Below, in pieces: positions 19,381 through 32,499 of a stretch of 64,000 bases of DNA. The stretch is from Phoronis australis (Eukaryota; Phoronida; Phoronidae): NCBI GenBank assembly GCA_002633005.1, contig NMRA01000110.1, positions 271,850 to 335,849 on the forward strand. Reading direction: 5' to 3'. Positions within the stretch are counted from its first letter, which is position 1; each line of letters opens with the position of its first letter. The notes beneath the pieces are model-generated. The model was not told the origin of the DNA. It saw only the letters and a program-made list of their open reading frames with translations, and made no database searches. The position numbers and the translations under genes are program-made.

Positions 19381-20755
19381 CTGGCAACCAGGTCAGTGGA
19401 AAGGGAGAGGAATCAACTTGGCAAATTACAACAGGGTCTACAATATTGGCAGCTTTGTCCGTTTCTCTGAAAATCTGTGCCGCGCATTGTTGTTTGTGAG
19501 ATATTCTTTAAGAATTTCAAATTTACCTTAGATGTGTGCGTTGTTCATCGTGCACTAGTCTGGTGGGACCTCTATCTTAGTTATCACGGAGTCATCAAGC
19601 GACTGTCATGAGAATTTGCGTTAAAGTGGCCCTCCATGGAACTGTTTTAATCACGACTCATGTATTCTCTGCCTGTACACAACTCGGACACCGGGTGTAT
19701 TTATAACTAGATCCAGTTGGCTCGCGAATGCAACTTCTACGAGGGTGTTCGAGTCATTTGTCCTCAGTTTGCGATATTTTTCGAATATCTTTGCAAACGT
19801 TCTCTTGTTATGAAATATGTGGGCAGGTACGCACAATCTGTCCAGCGCAATCGCGTTTTAAGCCCTCGACCAAGCCCTATCCCCCCGGCCACAGAAATTG
19901 GACCAGTACTGATTTCTCAGTGGCTAGAAAAACGCAATTTCTCAGTTATATATTGAAAATGCAGCGTAGAACAATGAGAACAATAAGACTATAATGCCTT
20001 CTATCAGAACACATCCGTTAAAAGAAGCAACTTTAAAAGGGCAACTCATCTTCCATCATTACAACTCTGGATTAGACCACTTACGACCATCATAAAATTG
20101 GCCTCAAATTGTTTCTTCGTCAAATAATGGTGGATTTCAGGTCTTCGACAGATTGCGGCAGTTCGTCATTGCATGACGTCAGACCCAACAAGCTTGCTTA
20201 TCACGACGTGCCATTTTATGCACATGTGCACGGCCGTGCAGAACGAATAGATAAGCCGGGAATATGTTGAGGCAGTTTTATATCTGCATGTCTAAGTTCG
20301 CTGTTTGGACGGAACACAGGCTTTTGTGTAAGGTCATTTATGAATAACACAGCACAGAAACTGTGAACATTTTGCGGAACCTGAGTAAGTGTGCGCACCT
20401 GTGTCAAAAAACAATAACTTCGCATTTACGAAGCGTTCTGTAATATAAAATGTGTTTCTTCTCATTCCTTACTCAGATTGGATTATGAACCAACAGGTTG
20501 TTACTGCAAAGCTTAAAAGTGGCTTAGTCACGACAACTAGGTTAGGCAGTTTGTCCGTCAGGACTCAGGAGTGTTCCGAGCATATATTTATTGTAATCAA
20601 TTTCATTTCAAACATAGAATAACAACGTTGTCTTTGAAGACTAAATACACTTGGGAAGACGGATAACACCAGAACACAGTTTGCGACTTTTAGCGGGAAC
20701 ATGACACGTGATTATGTTACATAAGGAACTTTGAGATTCATTTATGTTATACATC
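19381..20755. other. Intergenic, nothing recognised
   Basis: No supported exon, RNA gene or array. Small open frames on both strands lack splice or family support. Confidence 0.55.
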
Positions 20756-20759
20756 GTAT

Positions 20760-21195
20760 GTGGGTGTGTCAGTAGTTCTATGAACATTCGAGATACGTAT
20801 GTTTGTGTGTCTGTAGATTCTTTGGACATTCGAGATACATATATGGGTAGTTCCATGGACATTCGAAATACGGTGTGTCAGTAGTTCTATGGACATTCGA
20901 GATACGTATATGGGTGTGTCAGTAGTTCTATGGACATTCGACATACGTATATGGGTGTGTCAGTAGTTCTATGAACATTCGAGATACGTATATGGGTTTG
21001 TCTGTAGTTCTGTGGACATTCGAGATACGTATATGGGTGTGTCAGTAGTTCTATGGACATTCGAGATACGTATATGGGTGTGTCAGTAGTTTTATGGACA
21101 TTCGAGATACGTGTATGGGTGTGTCCGTAGTTCTATGGACATTCGAGATACGTATATGGGTGTGTCAGTAGCTCTATGCACATTTGAGATACGTA
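20760..21195. repeat. 41-bp minisatellite, about 10-11 copies
   Basis: Unit gttctatggacattcgagat plus acgtatatgggtgtgtcagta. Several copies carry substitutions (atgaac, tctgtagttctg, gacatac) and the first copies are shortened, so it is older than the 31-bp and 35-bp arrays. Confidence 0.95.
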
Positions 21196-22284
21196 TAATC
21201 ATGGGGAAAATCACTCAGGAGATTACTGACATTATTGAACCTTGTTTTTATTTAGTGAAGTAGCAATAAACTCGGGCTGCCCCCTATCGGAGCACTGCAC
21301 ATGTCGATGGGGGCAGCGGGCTTTGATGAGCTTGGTCTGAAAGTGAACTTAACAATTTGTCTTTCGAAGCCCTGACATTACTGTCCAGTTTGACTGAGGC
21401 ACAATTTCAGATCAATTTTATAAAGGTACATTAAAAATTCACAACGAAAAATGGAACTTAGTACAACTATAACGCTGGTAAATGTTTGTGTACGTATACA
21501 TTGTAACTGTTACTTTGTTACAAAAAATGTATTTAAAAAACATTATAAAGGTAAGTGGTCCAAAACTAGGTAAAACATTTTTTTCATAAAGTTGGTGTAG
21601 TACCGCTTTAAATTATTATTATTGTTATTCACAATTCGTTATGCATCTGTTGCCATGCAGTGTGGTACGAAGCCACAGTTTTCTGTTCAGTGACAGTTTT
21701 GTGCTAATATAAGTAATGAGTAACCCTAGAAAAATGTTAAAATTTTACTAACTTCCGAACACTGTGCAGTGCCCCAGCTAGACACAAGTGCTAATCGGAT
21801 TCACGGTGCGATCGAAGGCTGTCACACACTGCGACCTGCGGACACCAGAACGTTGGGGGTTGTTTCACTTTTGCATGAGGAGCTGTCCGAAATTGGATCT
21901 TGAACGATATACGATCGTGTAACTGACGCCTTTATTTTGCTATGAACGTCTAATTTTTTAATTTTCTTTTCTGAAAAACCTTGTCCTCGGCAATCCTGTT
22001 CTGATTTTTGCAAAGTTCTAAAAATTAAATTATGCACGCTTTTACGTTCATAAAATGCATGGTTTAGTGCGTTAGCCTACTTTGTATAGTTCATTAATGT
22101 TTGGCTAATTAACTACATAGACATACTGATCAGGTTAGTCATCAACACTTTACAAGAAGACCTGTCACAGCAGACAGCCTAGTTCTCGTACTAAGCAGCT
22201 CCTTACAGTGCTGCTATCTGTCGGTCATTTTAATCAGGACGATCGGTATGATTTTGAATCGAATGCAATCACAGACACTTTAAT
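21196..22284. other. Intergenic with one strong hairpin
   Basis: The only structure seen is the stem-loop at 21276-21317. No gene was recognised. Confidence 0.55.
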
Positions 22285-22715
22285 GTCTAACTTTACGATA
22301 GACAAGGGGTCCTAATTCCAGGGCAGACATGGGGGTACCTGACTCGTGAGGGCAGATAAGGAGCCCTGACTCCAGGACAGACGAGTGGCCACTGACTCCC
22401 GAGGACAAACAATTAGGCGGCCCCGACTCCCGAGGACAGAAAAGGGGCCCTGACTCTAGGACACTAGACAGACAAAAGACGCACTGACTCCCGAGAGACA
22501 GACAAGGGGCCCTGACTCCCGAGGGAAGACAAAGGGACCCTGACTTCAGTGAGGACAGACAAAGGGGCCTAACTCCAGCACAGACAGAGAGACCGACTCC
22601 TGAGGACAGACAAGAGCCCTGACTCCAAGACAGACAAGGGTTCTTCACTCCAAGACAGACAAGGGGCCCTGACTTCAGGACAGACTAAAGTACTCTGACT
22701 CTACGTGAGGTGCGA
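22285..22715. repeat. Degenerate minisatellite (ggacagacaaggggccctgactcc)
   Basis: About 13-14 imperfect copies of a unit of 26-34 bp. Unit length varies through loss or gain of cgag or aggaca. The serine/leucine-rich minus-strand open frame is a by-product. Confidence 0.92.
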
Positions 22716-24420
22716 CTGGGCATCGAAATCCTGACTAACGCTCAACGAGACAATAACAAGTGAGGTATAATCATAACCAGATGCCAACACAATGAACGCT
22801 GCTAAGTCGAATTATACCAACCGATACACTAGCAGCTTAGAGGTATCCCCAACTGACAACCCCCTATGGGAGAGCTTCCACAAAGCTTGTAGAACGTACG
22901 CCATCAAGTTACAATGTTCGCCGGTGCTGAAAAATGTTGAGGGCTTTTTGGCGGACCTTCGAAAAATAGCAAAATTTGGCAAACTTATGAACACATCTCA
23001 GAAATGGCCTCTCGGACTCATATGAAACTTTCCGAAACTGTGCTTTATGTAATGTACTGCAAAACTTTGCTTTATATGTAATGTATTTCAAAACTGTTTA
23101 AGTAGAAGTTACTATTTAAAATTTGCACATTTACTCGAGGGTCTCTCAAAAATAGGAATTTTGTCATTTTCATGAAAAAAATCAAAACTTGCGTGGAACG
23201 AAAACGAAACGATAATTTAGAAAACTGCAGCGATTTTGAAATTTCCTTTTTGAATATTTATATCGAACAAAATTTGGTCGTGTTATTGATACCGTTGTTA
23301 CGTTATAGATGTACCTTTTTTGGTAAGACATGGTCACGTGATCTAATTTTAATAGCAGATTGGCACAAATTAAAAAAATCAAATTCTAGGCTCTTTATTT
23401 AAAAAACATGCGTTTTTACCGAGTCAAAATTTATCGTTTTGCAGATAGATATTCGCCATGTATACAAGTCGATAAAGTTTTACCGAAGCCAAATTTCGAC
23501 GTCATGGTTTTTTCCAGCCATACATAGCGTACGTTAGACATGGAGGTTTTGTTGGAGAAAAAATTAATGGTCAATCTGAGGTGTTCTAGAAACTTCTGGC
23601 TCAAACTTTCTGTCTAGTCTCAGATATCCCGCAATTTGAGAACACATTTTCTACTCTAAATAACACGAGTCATCAAAATGGTTCTCAAAGTACACTTCAC
23701 CTCTACGTGACTATTGCCAAAATGTCAATGCTGTGGAACATAGTCCCGTTTGTTCTGTGCAGCTTTTTCTGGGGAAAAGGGACTGCCGCGGTGGGGGGAG
23801 GTGCCCATCTAGGCCTGCTGGAGCATTGGGTAGCGAGGCACCAAAGTTAAAAGCCAAGCAGGTTCTAACGTCGGTGTGGCGCCCAGCTTGTCTGACACAG
23901 TTCACCTCACTATCCCTTGATCTGGCACAACGACTCGACCGTAAGCCTTAGGTTACCTCGGATCACGAGGCAAAATAATATTTGTACAATGCAATGTAGG
24001 ATGTGTGTTCCCAATTATTTCATTTGTTCGTCGTGCAGTTTTTACCCGTCCTTGTCCGCAAATACCCCAGGTCCCCTGTCCGTGATTAACGGTTGTATTA
24101 TCGCCGAACTCGATTCTCGGGTCCGACCGTGAGTAAACACCTGGTTTCCCGTTGTGACCGGCCATCAGGAGACGGTTATCCACAGGTATCCGCAAACGGT
24201 AATGCCACTTTCTACAAACACAACAGATCTATTATAGACATACGAGGGGAGCTGTTTTCTTAACAATCTATAAAACGTTTAATAATTTATGTTTTCGGCA
24301 GGATGACTCTAATATCATTTTATAAATGATGACATTCGTTATGTACCGCTGTGTGTCGCCGTTTATTTTCCATTTCCTATTTGAATAGAGTCTACATGCC
24401 CGCCGTCATAGTCAGAGACC
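22716..24420. other. Intergenic, including the second copy of a diverged dispersed repeat
   Basis: The part at 22930-23400 matches 10980-11380 in ordered blocks. The open frame at 22792-23025 overlaps it and has no family support. The rest shows nothing recognisable. Confidence 0.5.
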
Positions 24421-26784
24421 ATGTTTTGATATCAAGTAAACCAGGGCAAAAGTTGTCAGGGACATTGTTTTGATATGAGGCATCGCAGGGCGAGTCGGAT
24501 GTTGGCGTTATTCTGTTTCATGTATATAAGCATTTGTTTCATTACACGCGAGGTCAAGAACGTTTCAAATAAATAAAGAAAACACCAGTGCATATGCACT
24601 CACATTTTTGTGATAATAATTGTTCCATATTTTCTGGTACTGAATGTAATTTACTCTGGCGGTTGAACGTCTTATTGTTATGGGTGGTGCGGAGATTACT
24701 TTTTATAGTTAAGACTACCACAGTTGCGCCCGATTATATTTTATTGTATTTTTAAAGTTACTTGTAAACCCACCTTCCGTACATTGACAGTTTTAAAGCG
24801 GCCCTCGACACATTTCTTACACAGGGTCTCGAGAAGCCAGAGTTCAAGGACACAGTTCAAGGACAATATTTACTGGGACCAAGATCAATACGTCGACCGA
24901 TAAGTGACGGCGAGTCAGTTTAGGTGCAGAGCATGGTCTCATAACGAACAACTCAGTCACTAGCTTCTGATGACCAAGTTGAGACTCGAGTTACAGTGGT
25001 CAGTGGCGTGAACCAATCTACGACAGATTGAAGTTTACGACAATTTATTATTATAACTTTTATAACTGCTGCTACTGCAGCCGCCCCCTGTCGCCGCTGC
25101 TATCACCTATTTTGCCGTACTCTAGTTTTAGTATGTATTAAGTAGTTAAGTCGATTTGTCTCCAATATTGAAGTAGCAACTGAAAAAATGTTTTAGAAAC
25201 TAACAACTGAGCGCAAATTGAAAAGTTGCATAGTTTGTAAAGATTTATAACGTTGTATGCTTGTATCGTCTAAAAAATCACCGTATTGTTGCTATGGTAA
25301 CTCCTCCATGTTCTTTGCAAGCACTTAGGTTTGTCTGACCACCCTGCCCCATATTCTGTATGACGTAGTACCCTGACACTTGCACGTTAGTAGGTCAACG
25401 TTTGCGAGGCCCGTACCAGGAGGAGACTCTTGTACGTCTGCGGATCCTCTCGGTCATTTCAGGTGAAAGGGCGAGGCTTGCGCTAATTACTGCCATCTAC
25501 AAATAATTAGCGATGTCTGACGGGGGCCGTGTGTGTTGTAAAATTTGTGTTAATTGCCGATGTCCTGTGCACCAGACGAGCCCGAAACGATGAAATCATG
25601 GGACAGAACGGTAATTAACTAGTTCGTCGTTAGGACTACCCGATTCCAATCTCCTCTTGACACGTGATCCGTCGTAAAAATAGCAACTTTGGAACGTGTA
25701 GATGAATTGCTGAGTGGGTAAAATGTGGGTATGGTTATTATAAGGGGGGGGGGGGTGGATAGACATGCAGTCGGTGGGTAAGTGGATATGTTTGTCGGAC
25801 GCGTAAATGGAAAGACAAGAGGGAGGGTGGGTATATGGGTGAGTAAATGGACGGACGGGTGGGTGAGTGTGTGGTAGGATCAGTGGGTGAGGAGATGGGT
25901 AGATACGGCCGTCTAGCTTCTAGATAAAAACGAATTAGTTTAATCAAAACATTAACTGTTACACCTGAACAAACAGACCCACCATAGATTGAAATAAAAC
26001 ATGTTTTTTTACTAAATGTCTGACAGAACCCGCAAGATTATTATTAGTGTTTTATACTGAGGATTTGTCTATAGAGGTGCATTAATGAATAGTTGTGCAG
26101 GTTGCATGAACACGACTGAACGATGTGGTCGTTTAAACGAAATGTCACTTGGCTTCATTAAAATACGTTCGTAAATTGACACCTTGATATGCATGCACAC
26201 TCGTTATGGTTGGAAATAAAACAGTTGTTTCTTGCGTATGGGCGAATGTAGAATACGGTGTGCAGGCTTGAGAAGCGAATCGTAACTTTCACCTTGGACA
26301 GGAATCACTCACCTGATACGGCTGATCACTGCCTGAAAAGACACGTGCGTGTCATATGCCTGGAGAAAGAATCAACAAAAAAATTAGTCACGACATGGAA
26401 TATTCGGAAATATTCTTTAGTGTGAGACATGTTTGCAGAAGCTACACAAATTACGGTATGTCAATTGGAAGCCTATACATTGCTAATGTCTGGGAAGGCA
26501 TGCTATTATACCATACAAAGACACTTTTTGTAGAATCGCGTGTAATATATTTCCAGCAGTCCTGGACGTCAGATCCCCAACTTTTGTATCACTGTACTAG
26601 TAGATTCTGAAGTGGCCCGGCTATACCAGTCCATTGTGAGACTCCCATGACCATGATCACGGTCTCCGCCTGAAGCCCTCATGTTGAAGGTAACAGGGTA
26701 ATACTCATGTTTTTAAGTCACTGCCAGTGATTCGTGTTTTAAAGGTGTTCTCGGTGAGAAAAGCAAATTTACAGAAATTAGTAG
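24421..26784. other. Intergenic, minor repeats only
   Basis: A 50-bp imperfect duplication around gttttgatatca occurs at 24418-24490, and G-rich ggtgggtgagtgg-type simple sequence at 25744-25895. No gene was recognised. Confidence 0.5.
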
Positions 26785-26785
26785 T

Positions 26786-26850
26786 AGCGTGGAATCGAAC
26801 CCAGGTGTGAGATAACTGGGCGACTCCGTTACCTTCACCAACGTAGATGG
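26786..26850 (-). repeat. tRNA-like (SINE head) sequence on the minus strand
   Basis: The reverse complement contains acctgggttcgattccacg, a close match to the pol III B box (GGTTCGANTCC), and upstream ttggtgaaggtaacggagtc at A-box distance. The T stem pairs poorly and no acceptor stem is evident, so it looks like a decayed tRNA-derived SINE or pseudogene, not a working tRNA. Confidence 0.45.
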
Positions 26851-26878
26851 AAACTAACTCAATCCAAAGCTACAGGTA

Positions 26879-26978
26879 CTTGTCAACCTAATGCTAGGCC
26901 CTTATATCTTGTCAACCTAATGCTAGGTTAGGCCCATATATCTTGTCAACTAATGCTAGGTTAGGCCCTTATATCTTG
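26879..26978. repeat. Short tandem repeat (cttgtcaacctaatgctagg)
   Basis: Three copies of about 30-36 bp, differing by small indels. Confidence 0.9.
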
Positions 26979-28363
26979 AACGCTGTTCATTGTCTGTAAT
27001 AGCAAGTGATCGCGAAAAATATTAAAAGAATCAAATTTCACTACGAAAATAGCTGGATCAATAACATTTACCCTGGGACGCTGAACCGACCTAAGACAAC
27101 GGGTATGCATTTGGGACATGTGGAATTGTAGTGAAAGGTAATTTAGTGAAAGGTGAATATTCTAACACCTTTAGTAGCAGTAGCAGTAGCAGTAGCAATA
27201 ACAATCTACAGGAGTACTCAGGCCAAGTCCAAATGCCCTGGTAATAAATATTGTGACCTTCTGGTTCAATTCCATTATCAATTATACTGTTGTTTTTATG
27301 TTCTACACAATGTGGCACGTGGGATTTTGACCATGTTTGAGCCCTAAGACCACCGCAGATAGCGTACAGTCGCTTCACCGCAAGACACAACTAATTGTTT
27401 AACTCAATTACTGTCAGTATTTCAGTAAATGAAGACCAAAATTCACACGTTTCCCCACAGCTACATGGTCTGACATATTCAGGTCTTACCAATAATTAAA
27501 ACGCTGTGACTCAGTGCATTGTGTCTGGAAAATTTGCCACATGCACGGAGGCTGGAGACCGCACCGAGTTTGCCTACAACACGCAGGCCACGCCCAAATC
27601 ACAATGGACGAAATGTAAAATAAGTGGCTTGACTAAAGCTACTTTTGATCTAAAATGTAATCCGTAAATTGAATTAATACTTTCATGAGATACAAATTAC
27701 ACATGTAAACGTGGAAATTGAAGCAGTGTGCATTTAATGGAGTCCAGGAACGGGGCCTATGGGAAGTGATGCGGTCTCTGTCCGCGGGTCAACGTGACTA
27801 TTTCGCAGCGCTAGTTTGCAGAGGCAAGTTACAGCCAGAGTAGTCAAGAGTTTGGTAATCAAGTTATGATATGACTCATAACAATGCTGATAGAAATTTT
27901 AAAATTTGCTTCAAAGTAAGGCGAGTTTCTAACTGCATTGCCTTGGACTTCTAGCAAAACACGAAATCTTCATTAGGAGAAAATATGAATCTTGCTTCGT
28001 CGAAAGAGCTGCGACAAGCGTAATTCTGCACACCTCTACCCGATGCACATCATTTATGTAGGCAATAATTCCCACAATGCCTGGCGGTGAACTCCTGATC
28101 GGGAAGACAATCACGAACGTTGGACTACAAAAAGTTAGTTCACCCTTTGACACAGCGCCACCTGTACTGTTGTAGCACTGTGTTGACGTTAGTTGTGAGT
28201 GATAGCTCCGTCTGAGATGACGGCCGTGCTTCTTCTGTAAAGCCCCACAGCCTTGCAACACTGAGACTTGTGTGTACCTCCTAACTCAAAAGAAATTGAT
28301 CTTACGGGACAAAGTCTCCATTTTTATTGCAGAACTCTCAATAATCAGACGATGGACATTATT

Positions 28364-28394
<31 letters not shown>

Positions 28395-29678
28395 ATAATT
28401 CATTGTAAGTTTCAGAATTTGTGATTTATATTTTTTGTAACATTTATATGTTTTACAATTAAAGACCAATTAATTCATGTAAATATTGACAATGACCTAC
28501 ATAAAATTTGAGGTTCCTATAGGTCCCTGTGATGAATGTATATGTCTACAACGTCAATATAAAGTTTTCATGTCTTAATTGAGTCCAAGTTTTGGTAACT
28601 GGATACAAATCTTTCAATTTTATCAAAACGCCGTGAGGTTTTCATGGTAATACAGAAGAGCATGCGCAGGTAGGCAAACGGTGTCAACGCTAAGCAGTGT
28701 CTGTTCGCGTGATCTATATATTCCGAAGGGCGTGTGATATCGTGTGATATTGCAGCTGTGTCCTTCAAGCGTAATCACCGTCGACCACAAGCGCAGTAGG
28801 GTTCTTTCTTCTTCAAATAACGGTGAGATTCAACGGCAATGCGAATAAAGCAGTCACACTAATTAAATTTAAAATCGTCTGCTTTTTCAATAAATTTCCC
28901 TTATGAATTTAACCCCATTTCACGAAATCCCTGAATTAAAACTACAGTTATTGTGCCCGTTTCTCTATTTTTAAATTTGCCGACTGTTTATGATTTGTTT
29001 CGTCTTGTTTCTTCTTTGCTGCTTATTGCCGTTTTGCCCGAGTCCGATGGGACCACCATCGTATCCAGTTGTCTGATTCCTAATTCAACACACCCTTTAT
29101 ACACATCATCATCGTTTGAACTCTCGCTTCCTTTTAACTCTAATAAAATTATCATAGACCGGGCGAGATCAGGGTTTGTGAGAGTTTGTTCAACCAAGCA
29201 CTTATAGGAGTGGCTCTATTGTCTACCATCTTGTCGGCCACCCGGGAATAGAATTGTTTAAACGTGTTGCATCAACAATACCCAATGGAGATGATCTAAG
29301 CCGAAGTTAGCACAGATAATTCGAAGATAAATGTTCAAACCGAAATAAAATTAAACTCGTCAGGCTGGCTGCACAGGGTCACGGGAGGGTTAATCTAATT
29401 ATTGGCTAGAGCAGGCAAGCAGACGATGAGAGGACGACTAAGGTTAACGTGGGGTTTATGATGTCCTGGGACGAACTTAGACCAGTCAGAGTGTGTACAA
29501 CCACTGAACACTGAAACGTCCATTTAATCATTTAGAAAAAAATTGATACGTGGTAGTTAACTGTGGTTTGATTAGTCTGGTGTTTTAGGTGAATGTTACA
29601 CTTCTGTGGATTTTACATCCGGAAATGAAGCAAATTAAGTGTTTTGTAAAGCAGGTGACTAATCTCTTTGAAGGGTGT
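26979..29678. other. Intergenic, microsatellites only
   Basis: An (agtagc)n run lies at 27172-27200 and an (att/atc)n run at 28358-28395. No supported gene. Confidence 0.5.
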
Positions 29679-29792
29679 ACGATATGATACGATACTATAC
29701 GATATGATACGATACTGTACGATATGATACGATACTATACGATATGATGCGATACTATACAATATGATACGATACTATACGATATGAAACGA
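29679..29792. repeat. 20-bp tandem repeat (acgatatgatacgatactat)
   Basis: Five to six copies of gatatgatac/gatactatac. Made of two similar 10-bp halves. Confidence 0.95.
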
Positions 29793-29837
29793 TCGTGACT
29801 ATTAAAAATAATAATAACGCGCTATATAGCACCATTA

Positions 29838-29979
29838 CATGGGCGTCGCACCATAGGGGTGGAGGGCTATAGCCCCCCACTTTTTTCAGTGCTACGCCGC
29901 ACGATGTCTATAGGCGGTGCATCACAGGGGAACTGAGGGAACTTTAGCTTCCACTTTTTTCAGGGCTGCGCCGCCCATG
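29838..29979. mobile_element. Short element with catgggcg...cgcccatg inverted ends
   Basis: Begins catgggcgtcgcaccatagg and ends ggctgcgccgcccatg, an 8-bp perfect terminal inverted repeat. Inside are two related halves, each with ccacttttttcag-gctncgccgc. A related copy in the opposite orientation lies at 51570-51841. Non-coding; MITE- or SINE-like. Confidence 0.6.
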
Positions 29980-32207
29980 CATTACTTGAAATGAAGAACT
30001 TGAGAACTAATTACAAAACCATGCATTTCGTAATAAAACTTTTCGAAGAGAACTTTATACTTAATGACCAGTTTTTAAATATAAACAACACTCACATGAA
30101 GGATACTTATATGCAAATGAAGTCTAAAAACTAGTTCTTACCACTAACCACTAACTGTTTCTGTTTTATGTACTGTGAAGATTAAGGGCATTGATGGCCG
30201 TGGACGTTATCCTCCATGCACCCGAAACACGCATTTTTGGGATCATTGTTAGAAAGGATATACCGGTTAAAGTTAATGGCTTCTATAAGAACTTTAAAAA
30301 CAACAAAATCCGTTGTTTTTTGTGATTTTATCACAAATTGCCATTTCTCGTCGTTATGTGCCAGACATTTGATAAAATAAAAGACATCGACTCTTTACCA
30401 GTTCGCTTATTCCGTTAGTTTTAAGAGTGCACTTTAGCAAGTGTTTGGATGAAAAAACGAAGGAGTACGGTTCGAATCCGCGAAGCTGGCACAGACTTCA
30501 GAAAATCACTTATCTCGCTGATAATGTTGGTTTAAACTGAAGCCTGTCAACGTTCTTATTGGTAATTGGATACTCGTTAAGCCTAACAACAGAGGGGGGG
30601 GACTGTGTTAGGAATTGATAGTTTGATACACAGTATTTCTTTGCGGAAAATATGTTCAATATGGAAACACTGACAAGTGTAACTTAAGTGACAATATTCC
30701 GGAGGGGTCGGGCGTGTACCAAAATTTGCAGATGGCCGGTACTTCTTCAGCATGTTTTGCGGTACCTGCGCGGGGTCCAATTGGCCCCTAAATTTCCATT
30801 TCGTCCCCGCAAAAGGCCTACTGCATTGGTCTCAGACCCGTAAAGACGCACTGACCGTCTTTCTACAGCAAAGTCAATCCGCAAGAGGGGATGGGACCCG
30901 CACCTGGCACCCGCATTTTTGGTACACTGCTGCGGGCACCTTGCCAATATGAGTGACCCCCGGGGGACAAAACTGCCATCTTTGTGAATAAGGAATTCAT
31001 TTCTGTAGAGCCAATGGTTAGCGCATATGGAAACTGATTTCCAACGTGGTCCCGTGCCATATTAGCTCAAACTGTTTTGACGTCTGGAAGTGTTAGGATG
31101 GGGTGACACGTGTCACGAACTTTGCCATTAATTAAAATCCGAATAATTAAAGTGCCTTATTAGTGTGAGACGGTTTGAGCTTCGGTTGAATTTCATTCCT
31201 CTAATTTGGTATCAGCGGTAGATAGATGATCCTATTTTGGTACCCGTTGTATTTACAGGATCCTACTTCTACCACGGGTTCAAGTAAACCCGCTCCAGCG
31301 TTCCGTCGAAGTAAGAATCTTACGATAACGCTCGACCACGTAAATCTGCGTTAGAAGCGAACGTGAAGCACGTGATTACACGTAGATTTTCTTGCGAGTG
31401 TCCCAGTTGCAGGTCAACGGTAGTGGCGACAGTTGGATTGATTGACCGTATTTTGAGATGTATATTGCGCGTGCAGACGATGGATGGCTTTGGGTTCTTA
31501 CAAATATTTTTGTCACCCATTGACCCATTTTTCACACTCGTGTCTTTTCTTCACCCTCCCTGCGTGAATTGGGAAGTTGAAATTTGCAGAAGTTGAGGTA
31601 ACGTCTAGACACTTGAGATGTACTTGGGCGGGTCGACACTTAAAGTACTGTCCACCCAGTTGTTAGTGTTTCGACAGTTGAGCGCCATACTCTGACTGGC
31701 GGAGCTGTGTAATCGCAAGCCAGTCGTGGTTTGGGGCGAAAACTGAAGATTTTTGCATATTTGTCATAGTCAATTTTTCTTCTGTAGGTCATAAAATATA
31801 AGGCTTTGAGCAAAGTTTTTTAAGTCTGACCTAACATACTTTTTATAATAACGGGTTTGTACAATCTCAGTGAGAGATCTAGACCGGTAACTCATCCTTT
31901 GTTTATTCCTGCCCGTTGAGCGTATTGTGAGTGACTGGATACCGCAGCAATAAAAGACAGCAAGCAATAGCCAACAACTTATCGTGGGCCTTTCGGGAGA
32001 AAGTGTCGCACATGATTACACCTGTAATCACGATCAAGATTCCGCTCGTGTTTTACGACCGAAATCGCTGTATCCAATAGCGGAGTTGCAACGCCGCCAT
32101 ATTGGAAATGGGTCAGAATGTTGCATTGTGGTTACAATGGTAAACTTCAGTAAACAAGTATCTTGGCAACCGTGCGGGCGAACGGGCTACGGGGAGGTTA
32201 TACGTGT
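29980..32207. other. Intergenic, one B-box-like site and one dispersed repeat
   Basis: Contains ggttcgaatccgcg at 30469-30482 (a pol III B-box match without a convincing cloverleaf) and a copy of the 17590-17700 repeat at 30745-30845. No gene was recognised. Confidence 0.5.
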
Positions 32208-32499
32208 TGTGTGCCTGGCATGCTATAATACCAGTTAGCGAAATAAAAAAATTAGTTACTACCTGTTTCCCTAGGATCAAGAACTGCGTTAAACATGGGT
32301 CAGAGACATCGGTAGAGCTGGTAGCAAAGGCCGACTTCGTGAATTCTTTCCGACTTCGTAGCATAAAGTGTGCAGCGCTCATTTTGAGGGCGGCAAGAAA
32401 ACGTATCTTAGAAACTGCCCAACAATATCTCCCTTCAAAGAAACAGTAACAAATACTCCACGGCGGTTGGTAGTGAAAAAAAAACTTGTTTTCGCTTGA
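32208..32499 (+). pseudogene. Broken THAP-type zinc-finger domain
   Basis: One frame from 32221 to the TGA at 32497 reads a THAP C2CH domain: after the N-terminal Cys block, NKKISYYLFP, then TWVRDIGRAGSKG and HKVCSAHFEGGKKTY. All four metal ligands can be seen: Cys at 32208-32210, Cys at 32221-32223, Cys at 32371-32373 and His at 32380-32382 (C-x2-H). It is dead. One extra base at 32220 shifts the frame between the first two Cys codons, and in-frame stops lie at 32236 (TAG), 32272 (TAG), 32290 (TAA) and 32359 (TAG). THAP domains bind DNA and occur in host transcription regulators and in P-element-like transposases, so this is a decayed gene or transposon fragment. No transposase catalytic part was recognised downstream. 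Confidence 0.78.

Noticed and set aside
22792-23025. Plus-strand 77-codon gene
   Set aside because: Overlaps a dispersed repeat, has no recognised domain and lacks supporting neighbours.
30430-30495. tRNA gene
   Set aside because: The T-loop match ggttcgaatccgcg is good, but the T stem has mismatches and no acceptor or anticodon stem can be drawn. A covariance scan would decide.
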